From SCUB01 sp041918675 (GTDB lineage: Bacteria > Pseudomonadota > Alphaproteobacteria > Rhizobiales > Xanthobacteraceae), in contig JAYRVF010000011.1 of assembly GCA_041918675.1 (NCBI GenBank), positions 422,152-486,151 of the forward strand: a stretch of DNA of 64,000 bases, given 5' to 3'. This document shows, one piece after another, positions 55,029 through 64,000 of this stretch. Numbering within the stretch: the first letter of the stretch is position 1; each line of letters begins with the position of its first letter. The notes beneath the pieces are model-generated. The model was not told the origin of the DNA and made no database searches. It saw only the letters and a list, made by a program, of their open reading frames with translations. A program made the position numbers and the translations under genes.

Positions 55029-55781
55029 ATGAGACTGCCGCTTATTCTGTTGGCCGCGGTAGTGGCCGCGTCCCTTGCCGGGCCAAAATCCGCCGCCGCC
55101 GCCGACCTGCTTGTTAAGTCCCCGCTCTATACCAAGGCTCCCGTAACCGCTCCGACGTTTTCCTGGCAGCGCTGCTATGTCGGCGGCCATGTCGGCTATG
55201 GCTGGGGAAGATCGACCAACGATTTCGGCGCGCAATTCAATCCGCCGATCTTCGACTTCAATCTGTCGACGTCGGGCTGGCTTGGCGGCGCGCAGGCCGG
55301 CTGCAACTGGAAGGTCGCGAAGACGCTGATCGTCGGCGTCGAAGGTGAGATCTGGCTGTCGGGACTGACCGGATCGAGGCTCGTGAATTTCGGCTTGTTC
55401 GACATCGCCTCGGTGAACTTCACGGCGAAAAACCGGTGGGACGCCGACCTGGCGCTTCGCGTCGGCATGCCCTTCGACAAGGCCCTCATCTACCTGAAGG
55501 GCGGCCTCGCCTATGGCAGCTTCTCCTACAACTGGGTGCAGGCTGGCGTGCCCTTCGGAGCGACGGCCGGCAAATGGGGTTGGCTGCTGGGCATCGGCGT
55601 CGAATACGCCGTCGCCGACAACTGGAGCGTCAAGCTCGAATACAATCACATCGACTACGGCACCGGCTCCGTCCTCGATCCCGCATGGCAGTTTGGGGCT
55701 TTCAACACGCGGGAAACCAAGGACATCGTCAAGGTTGGCGTGAACTATCTGTTCGGCGGCCCGGTGGTCGCGAAATACTGA
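55029..55781 (+). CDS. Omp25-like outer-membrane beta-barrel protein with two cysteines (porin 4)
   Basis: 250 residues. Signal peptide RLPLILLAAVVAASLAGPKSAAA, mature ADLLVKSPLYTKAPVTAPTFSW. It shares the QRCYVGGHVGYGWG and GGAQAGCNWK cysteines with porin 3 and the closing VNYLFGGPVVAKY with it too. A longer loop (FNPPIFDFNLSTSG) accounts for the extra length. AAGGA lies eight bases before the ATG. Its own terminator follows at 55821. Confidence 0.9.
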   Translation: MRLPLILLAAVVAASLAGPKSAAAADLLVKSPLYTKAPVTAPTFSWQRCYVGGHVGYGWGRSTNDFGAQFNPPIFDFNLSTSGWLGGAQAGCNWKVAKTLIVGVEGEIWLSGLTGSRLVNFGLFDIASVNFTAKNRWDADLALRVGMPFDKALIYLKGGLAYGSFSYNWVQAGVPFGATAGKWGWLLGIGVEYAVADNWSVKLEYNHIDYGTGSVLDPAWQFGAFNTRETKDIVKVGVNYLFGGPVVAKY

Positions 55782-55820
55782 GACGGTCCGCCGCGCGTTC
55801 CCGCGGCTTCTCAGTTCGCG

Positions 55821-55848
55821 AAAAGCCCGGCCTCGCGCCGGGCTTTTT
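55821..55848 (+). terminator. Intrinsic terminator of porin 4
   Basis: Stem AAAAGCCCGGC/GCCGGGCTTTT with loop CTCGC and a further T; related to but not identical with the porin 2/3 terminators. Confidence 0.92.
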
Positions 55849-55993
55849 GTTTGGCCGAGGCGCGGCGCCTTTCGCCGTCGGCGGGCCAAATCCAACCGGC
55901 GGGACGGCGAATCGACGACGCTCCCCGCGTTCGCTGTGAATGAAGCGGATGAATCGGCCGCCGCCCACGCAACGCGGCTGGCATTTCGCGGTC

Positions 55994-56008
55994 GTTCTTC
56001 CTATGTTC
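55994..56008. promoter_or_regulatory. LexA (SOS) box upstream of uvrA
   Basis: GTTC-TTCCTAT-GTTC, the GTTC-N7-GTTC operator, ending 49 bases before the uvrA start. Confidence 0.85.
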
Positions 56009-56057
56009 CGATGACCGCCGCGCCGTGGCGCGGCCCTTTCGGTTCCGGAAATTCCGC

Positions 56058-59072
<3,015 letters not shown>

Positions 59073-59207
59073 GGGGTAATAGATTGGCCAAATCATTGCC
59101 TGTGAATATCTGTGAATTGCGTTGACGAACCTTTTTTGTTTGCAACCCATCCTTGTCATTTGGCGTGTCTCATTTGTAACTGGCTCCTTATAGTAACGGG
59201 GGCGCAT

Positions 59208-60368
59208 ATGTTTATTTTTTGGTCGCGGATTATACCTTTGTTTTTTCTTGCCGTCGCCGTCGGTGGTTGCGCTGAATTCAATAATCGCGGCGGCTTTGTT
59301 GATTGGGTCGAGGACAAATACCTATTTCCTGCGACGACAAAAACCCATCGCCTGCTCCGGTCCTATGCGCTTGCTGGCGCTTTCGCTGCGGTCGCGCGGC
59401 GATCGGACATGACCGAGCAGGAGCGAAAACTCGTCGCTCCATTGCTCAAATCCACGCATACCTCCGCGCGTGAAGTTTTTTCATGCCTGTATCCCCAGGT
59501 CACGACCGGATTCAACCTAATCCGTCGTGACGCGATCCTCAAGAACCACCGGTCGGCGTTGACTGGAGTTGGGAGCATTAACAAACACGCGCCTGTTCCG
59601 TGCATGTTTTTCGATGAGAAAATGGCGCGCCTCAATTACGACGTCTATAAGCTTGCCGCCTATGTTCTCGCTGATCGCACCCAGAAGAGGGGGTTCGAGG
59701 TTACCGCGAGCATGCTCAGCAATGCTCCATTGATCGGACCGCTGATCAATGCGACCGCGCAAATGCTGAGCGCCGCCACCGACGCGGCCGCGATCGCGCT
59801 GATCACGGCGAAATTTGTCAATGACGTTTTTCGTTTGGCCTACTCGATTGACAATAGCGCGGCATACCTTTTTCCGATCTATCGCGATTTGTTGGAACTC
59901 GACATGCGGATCGTAACCGATTCGATCCTGCTGACGAACAGGTGCGCTGGTGTTGTTTGGCGCCCGACTGTTGATGCCGGTGATGCGTGCGCGGCGGCCG
60001 ACGGCTTTGTCACTGAAAGGACCGACGTCCAAGAGTGGCGTAACTTTCTGCAATCATACGATCGCAATGGCTATCGAGTGCAAGCCTATCCCTATCACTT
60101 CGCAGTGGTGTCAAAATGGATCTATCGGTCATGCGTCGCGGTCGCGACCGACAGGTCCGATTGCACGCCATTGTTGGCCTTTGACTCCAGTGATGATGCG
60201 GTCGAGAACCTTATTGGATACCGCCTGAGGGGTGGCGCAAATCCGGTGTTGCTGAACGCAAGACGCCGAGAGCAATTGCCAGCCGCCGTGGCCGCCGCTC
60301 CCGCGCGAATCCCAACCCCAATTGGAACAACCGCAGTGACGGGCTCGATCGCACCGACGGCCCGATAA
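59208..60368 (+). CDS. Putative lipoprotein of unknown function
   Basis: 386 residues. The signal FWSRIIPLFFLAVAVGGC ends in a lipobox with lipidated Cys21; Ala at +2 favours outer-membrane sorting. The mature protein is largely helical, with many internal cysteines, a hydrophobic stretch NAPLIGPLINATAQMLSAATDAAAIALI in the middle, and a C-terminal Ala/Pro/Thr tail. I recognise no family. Codon third positions and the upstream 130 bases are visibly less GC-rich than the neighbours, which suggests recent acquisition. The start has GGGGG about six bases upstream; an in-frame start at 59112 would bury the signal. Confidence 0.68.
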   Translation: MFIFWSRIIPLFFLAVAVGGCAEFNNRGGFVDWVEDKYLFPATTKTHRLLRSYALAGAFAAVARRSDMTEQERKLVAPLLKSTHTSAREVFSCLYPQVTTGFNLIRRDAILKNHRSALTGVGSINKHAPVPCMFFDEKMARLNYDVYKLAAYVLADRTQKRGFEVTASMLSNAPLIGPLINATAQMLSAATDAAAIALITAKFVNDVFRLAYSIDNSAAYLFPIYRDLLELDMRIVTDSILLTNRCAGVVWRPTVDAGDACAAADGFVTERTDVQEWRNFLQSYDRNGYRVQAYPYHFAVVSKWIYRSCVAVATDRSDCTPLLAFDSSDDAVENLIGYRLRGGANPVLLNARRREQLPAAVAAAPARIPTPIGTTAVTGSIAPTAR

Positions 60369-60645
60369 TGCCCTGCATCGCAGCTTTTTTGGACAGTCTG
60401 TTCGCTTCACGACGCCGGGTGACGAAATGAACTGTCAGGTTTCGGCCGCAACGGATGAAAGTTAGGAGGCTAAGGAATGGCGGCGGCATCGGCGCCGCCG
60501 CGCGCTCGGCCCGAGCATCCCGTTCGCGTTTGATCCCTGTCCGAAATGGCGGTTCCCAAATTTCGAGATCATGCGCTAGAATTTCGCTTCGCGCCGCGCA
60601 CGCGCCGGCGGTGAAACAATGACATTCTTGGAAGGGGGATTCATC

Positions 60646-61257
60646 TTGGCTATTCGTTCGATCATGATGTCGACATTGATGGGCGCCGCCTTGGTCGCGA
60701 CCTTGGTCACGGCCTCGGTCACGACCTTGGGCACGGCCGCGCTTGCCGCCGACGACACGCAGACCTTCGCCGAGGCGCGCAAGGTCGCGAGCGCGGTTCC
60801 GCCCAAGCTGCTGGAAGTGCTCGCCGCCGAGATCGACAAGGGCGGGCTCGCCCATGCCATCGGCGTCTGCCGCGACAAGGCCCCGCAAATGGCCAAGGAG
60901 GCGTCGGAGAAAAGCGGCTGGCAGATCCGGCGCGTCAGCCTGAAGAACCGCAATCCGAAGGCCGTCCCCGATTCCTGGGAGAAAGCCGCGCTGGAGGATT
61001 TCGACCGGCGCGTCGCCGCCGGCGAAAATCCGGCCGGGATCGAGAAGGCCGAGGTGGTGACCGAAGGCGGCGCCAAGCTCGCCCGCTACATGAAGGCGCT
61101 GCCGACGCAGGACATCTGCCTCAACTGCCATGGCAAGGCCGAGCGCGTCACGCCGGAGGTCAAGGCCAGGCTCAACGAGCTCTATCCCGACGACAAGGGA
61201 ACGGGCTACGGGCTCGGGCAGGTGCGCGGCGCCATCACCATCAAGCGGCCGATCTGA
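60646..61257 (+). CDS. DUF3365 (Tll0287-like) exported haem protein
   Basis: 203 residues. A signal peptide (IRSIMMSTLMGAALVATLVTASVTTLGTAALA) is followed by a helical domain with KLLEVLAAEIDKGGLAHAIGVCRDKAP and SGWQIRRVSLKNRNPKAVPDSWEKAAL, and a single haem c motif in DICLNCHGKAERV. DUF3365 proteins are periplasmic haem sensors or electron carriers. The start is read as a TTG at 60646 because GGGGGA lies six bases ahead; ATGs at 60619 and 60664 are alternatives. A nested stem-loop follows the stop. Confidence 0.83.
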   Translation: MAIRSIMMSTLMGAALVATLVTASVTTLGTAALAADDTQTFAEARKVASAVPPKLLEVLAAEIDKGGLAHAIGVCRDKAPQMAKEASEKSGWQIRRVSLKNRNPKAVPDSWEKAALEDFDRRVAAGENPAGIEKAEVVTEGGAKLARYMKALPTQDICLNCHGKAERVTPEVKARLNELYPDDKGTGYGLGQVRGAITIKRPI

Positions 61258-61708
61258 CGCGCGGCGCGGGCGCGGCGGCGCGAGACGCATCAGCAAGTCC
61301 CGAAAAAGTTGACAGACTTTTTCGATAAGGACTTGCTCCAGCAATTTGATTTGGCGCGATTTCCTGTCGGGAGCATGATTCCATGCGATCGGAAAGCGCG
61401 CATGGCCTCGCGGAACGCCACGCCGCTTGCCCGCATTGCGCCGCCTCGCGTCGCGTGGCGATTTCCCGCGCCGATTTTCGGCGGCGATGTCCCGCTCGCA
61501 TCCTCCGCGACGCGATCCAGTATCGCCGATCGGCACGGACCTGCCATTAACCACGTCCCTTCAGTTTTTCGAAAAATTTGTCTCGCATTGTCGCCCCACG
61601 CTCGCGACCAGCGCAACCGCGCCTCCTTCGTCGCGAGCCTCTTCGCCAGCGTGCGAGAAGCGCACGCTTTCCCGGCAGAAGCATCGTCTCCTCACAGAGA
61701 TCATTCAG
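61258..61708. other. Intergenic region with nested stem-loop
   Basis: About 451 bases between the DUF3365 gene and the pilin gene. Besides the palindrome at 61292-61337 it contains no familiar sequence; readings across it continue from spurious frames. The pilin promoter should lie at its right end. Confidence 0.45.
61292..61337. repeat. Nested palindrome downstream of the DUF3365 gene
   Basis: Outer arms AGCAAGTCC/GGACTTGCT (61292-61300 and 61329-61337) and inner arms GAAAAAGT/ACTTTTTC (61302-61309 and 61316-61323) with a six-base loop. The flanking GGACTTGCTCCAGC resembles the TGCTCCAGA core of the dispersed elements at 4.2 and 35.8 kb. It may work as a terminator. Confidence 0.65.
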
Positions 61709-61867
61709 ATGCGAAACATCATGCGCTTCCTGCGCGACGAATCCGGCGCGACCGCCATCGAGTATGGCCTCATCGCGGCGGGAATTTCGGTGGCGATCAT
61801 CGCCGCCGTCAAGACGACCGGCACCAAGCTCACGACAACCTTCACCTCGGTGACGAACGCGCTGTAG
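61709..61867 (+). CDS. Flp family type IVb pilin
   Basis: 52 residues. A short basic leader MRNIMRFLRDESG is followed by ATAIEYGLIAAGISVAIIA: cleavage after Gly13 by the TadV-type prepilin peptidase would put Glu18 at position +5, followed by the conserved Tyr. The hydrophobic helix and short Thr-rich tail are typical Flp. Tad pili mediate surface attachment. The tad assembly genes are not in this window. A second in-frame Met is at residue 5. Confidence 0.92.
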   Translation: MRNIMRFLRDESGATAIEYGLIAAGISVAIIAAVKTTGTKLTTTFTSVTNAL

Positions 61868-61959
61868 CGGCCGCGCGGGGCTCCATCGCACTGGTGACGC
61901 GTTCGCGGGCGGCGTTCGCGCCGCTTGCGGCCGTCCGCCCGCTTTCCTAAACAGGTGCG

Positions 61960-62622
61960 ATGGATCCCGCCGCCGCCCCCTGCCCGCATTGCCTCAAGCC
62001 CGCCGCGCTCTGCGTGTGCGGGGAAGTCGGCGCGCCGGTCGACAATCACGTCGAGCTCGTCATCCTCCAGCATCCCCGGGAGCAGGACCGCACGCTCGGC
62101 TCCGCGCGGCTCGCGGTGCGCTGCCTCGCGCGCGCGCGGCTCAAGGTCGGCCTGTCGTGGCCGTCGCTTGCGAAAATGCTCGGCCGCGAGGCGGACGCGA
62201 AGAACTGGGCCGTGCTCTATCTCGGTTCCGCCGATGCCGGGAAGCTTGCGCCGGGCCGCGACATCGTCGCGCTCGATCGCAAGGGCGAAGCCCTGCCCGA
62301 TCAGGCCGCCGCGCTGCGCGACATCGAAGGCGTCATCCTGCTCGACGGCACCTGGAGCCAGGCCAAGGCCTTGTGGTGGCGCAACGCCTGGATGCTCAAA
62401 TGCCGCCGCGTCATTCTCGCGCCCGCGCGGGCATCGCGCTACGCGGGCTTGCGCAAGGAGCCGCGCCGCGACGCGCTCGCCACCATCGAGGCCGCCGGTC
62501 TCCTGCTCGCGCGCCTCGAACGCCGCCCCGAGATCGAAACGCGGCTGGACGCCGCATTCGAGGCGATGCTCGCGAAGTTCCGCGCGGTCAAGCGCACGCA
62601 CCCCGAGCTGACGCGGCGATAG
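61960..62622 (+). CDS. DTW-domain tRNA-uridine aminocarboxypropyltransferase (TapT-like)
   Basis: 220 residues. An N-terminal metal-binding cluster has C8, C11, C18 and C20 in CPHCLKPAALCVC. The core has LQHPREQDRTLGSARLA and the DTW motif as LLDGTWSQAKALWWRN near 129. TapT in E. coli adds an aminocarboxypropyl group from SAM to uridine 47 of tRNA. Length and motif order agree, but the position modified here is not shown. It is the last gene before the CRISPR leader. Confidence 0.87.
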   Translation: MDPAAAPCPHCLKPAALCVCGEVGAPVDNHVELVILQHPREQDRTLGSARLAVRCLARARLKVGLSWPSLAKMLGREADAKNWAVLYLGSADAGKLAPGRDIVALDRKGEALPDQAAALRDIEGVILLDGTWSQAKALWWRNAWMLKCRRVILAPARASRYAGLRKEPRRDALATIEAAGLLLARLERRPEIETRLDAAFEAMLAKFRAVKRTHPELTRR

Positions 62623-62934
62623 CGCGGGTTCCCGAAGAAGAGGAAGCCATCCGCGCGCGTCGGAATCCGCTCGCGGCTTGCAATCCACGCGTTGCATTTC
62701 GGCGTGGCGTTCGGCTCTCGCTGAGGCAAATGCGCCGACGCCGACGCAACGCAAATGTCCATCGTGGGGTTTAGCCGCGGCCGAAGCATGAAAGCCACCC
62801 GCGCCGGTTCAAATAGGGTTTCGCACGCGCCGAAACAGCGCCGCGCCGGATCCCGGACGCCGCCGACGCGGGCAAAAAAGCGATGGGTATCAAACCGATA
62901 CGGCCCAAGCTTGAAATCCAAGCCATGCTGGATT
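62623..62934. other. Gene-free region between the DTW gene and the CRISPR leader
   Basis: About 312 GC-rich bases. Small readings on both strands lack starts with ribosome-binding sites. No repeat-like or anti-repeat sequence is visible here. Confidence 0.5.
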
Positions 62935-63080
62935 TAACCCAACAATATGATATAATTACAAAAACTCTCATTGGAGAGCGGCTTGTTCGTGGAATATTCC
63001 AATTGTCCACCCGAAGGACGTTGGCCTTGCTGGAAAACCGCGCTGGAAGACCCTGTTGACAAAGGGGTTTTGGAAGCAGA
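62935..63080 (+). promoter_or_regulatory. Putative CRISPR leader
   Basis: An AT-rich segment in a GC-rich setting, ending directly at the first repeat. It contains a TATAAT at 62951-62956, a good minus-10 hexamer for rightward transcription; no clear minus-35 is seen at the proper distance. Its position upstream of the repeats, read in the direction that puts ATTGAGAC at their 3' ends, fits the leader role. Confidence 0.65.
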
Positions 63081-64000
63081 GGCTGACACCCCTCCGCGAC
63101 ATGCAGCGGATTGAGACCCAGTGTCCGTGGCAGGGGAGAGGGCCTCGGGCTGACACCCCTCCGCGACATGCAGCGGATTGAGACATCGCGGCAACGCTGA
63201 CCATCACCGCCGCCGAGGCTGACACCCCTCCGCGACATGCAGCGGATTGAGACGGTCGTTTCGGGCTGAGAGGGGGCGGGTCCATTGGCTGACACCCCTC
63301 CGCGACATGCAGCGGATTGAGACTGGCGGCCGTCGCCTGGCCAACCGTCAACGGAAGGCTGACACCCCTCCGCGACATGCAGCGGATTGAGACCCCCGCT
63401 CTTCGTCTCTCCGATCACCGTGTATATGGCTGACACCCCTCCGCGACATGCAGCGGATTGAGACTCGAGCCGCCGGATCCGATGCCGGTGTACTTCCGGC
63501 TGACACCCCTCCGCGACATGCAGCGGATTGAGACCCTGCCACTCGACACGGTCACCCTGACAATCGGGCTGACACCCCTCCGCGACATGCAGCGGATTGA
63601 GACAGGTTGTTCATCTGGTTGCGACTCATCAGAGAGGCTGACACCCCTCCGCGACATGCAGCGGATTGAGACTGCTCGGCGATGTACGTGTCGATCGACG
63701 AACCAAGGCTGACACCCCTCCGCGACATGCAGCGGATTGAGACCCGGGCACCCACTGCCGTTGTTTACAACACTGGGCTGACGCCCCTCCGCGACATGCA
63801 GCGGATTGAGACTCGTCGTCCACGTCGCCACGTGGTAGTGCGGAATGGCTGACGCCCCTCCGCGACATGCAGCGGATTGAGACCCTGTCGACCTTCGTCA
63901 TTGTGAATAACGAAGGCTGACGCCCCTCCGCGACATGCAGCGGATTGAGACTCACAGCCGAGCGTCGTGAGACGCAGAAGCCCAGGCTGACGCCCCTCCG
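63081..64000 (+). CRISPR. CRISPR array, 13 complete 37-bp repeats and one cut by the window edge
   Basis: Repeats start at 63081, 63148, 63217, 63287, 63357, 63428, 63498, 63567, 63636, 63707, 63776, 63847, 63915 and 63985 (partial). The 37-base repeat begins GGCTGACACCCCTCC and ends GCGGATTGAGAC; a stem TCCGC/GCGGA encloses the loop GACATGCA, leaving a 3' handle of about eight bases, ATTGAGAC, close to the ATTGAAAC handle of type I and III systems. The 13 complete spacers are 30-34 bases long and all different. The last four copies read GACGCC where the first ten read GACACC. The array continues beyond the window; no cas gene or tracrRNA-like anti-repeat is present, so subtype is open. Confidence 0.98.

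Noticed and set aside
62623..63080. Search for a tracrRNA anti-repeat near the array
   Set aside because: No stretch complementary to the repeat was seen, so a tracrRNA cannot be claimed.
63415..63955. Open frames with a repeated SIRCMSRRGVS peptide on the minus strand
   Set aside because: They are translations of the CRISPR repeats, not genes.
63081..64000. Assigning the array to a named CRISPR subtype
   Set aside because: The handle and stem suggest class 1 processing, but without cas genes the repeat alone does not decide between types.

Overview
The window is high-GC DNA of an alphaproteobacterium, most likely order Hyphomicrobiales (Rhizobiales). The signs are a phosphatidylcholine synthase, GH17/GT2 beta-glucan synthases of the rhizobial type, an IalB-family protein, an array of Omp25-like porins, a coaD-ppi-ppi-queA-tgt cluster, LexA boxes of the GTTC-N7-GTTC form upstream of ssb and uvrA, and REP-like palindromes. 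A methylotroph-related family is possible but I cannot fix family or genus from the sequence alone. Most of the window is chromosomal housekeeping, densely packed on both strands.

Layout. 0.2-9.8 kb: a flavin-type oxidoreductase, an RraA-like aldolase, rimO, a quinone oxidoreductase, a terC-pcs pair, a UbiH-type hydroxylase, an AEC transporter, hspQ and ialB. 10-14.8 kb: an exported oligopeptide-type binding protein translationally coupled to a degenerate adenylate-forming protein, then a degenerate GGDEF protein. 14.8-25.2 kb: mfd-sdhE facing recG, a DUF502 membrane protein, and glmU-glmS (UDP-GlcNAc supply). 25.4-32.4 kb: an envelope protein with a SPOR-like C-terminus and a divergent beta-glucan locus of two GH17 proteins plus an exported accessory protein. 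32.5-37.5 kb: tRNA-Lys beside an integrase remnant, small accessory genes, a diheme cytochrome and cysK. 37.6-42.7 kb: coaD, two cyclophilins, queA, a GT4 glycosyltransferase and tgt, all leftward. 42.8-49.6 kb: a small exported protein, a kynurenine-formamidase-like hydrolase, gyrA, MarC and MFS transporters, and ssb. 49.8-59.1 kb: an exported MetX-like hydrolase, four tandem porin genes and uvrA. 59.2-62.6 kb: an orphan lipoprotein of less GC-rich composition, a DUF3365 haem protein, a Flp pilin and a DTW-domain tRNA-modifying enzyme. 62.9-64.0 kb: an AT-rich leader and a CRISPR array of at least 13 complete 37-bp repeats that runs off the right edge; no cas gene is in the window.

Common themes are DNA repair (mfd, recG, ssb, uvrA, gyrA), envelope building (glmU/glmS, pcs, glucan synthases, porins) and tRNA modification (queA, tgt, DTW protein, and rimO for S12). 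The less ordinary points are an inverted pair of REP-like palindromes translated in frame inside uvrA, a Tgt lacking its zinc cysteines, the coupled binding protein and degenerate adenylating protein, an 86-bp identical block shared by two porin gene ends, four unrelated 14-18-bp intergenic tandem repeats, and a CRISPR array whose subtype I cannot assign.
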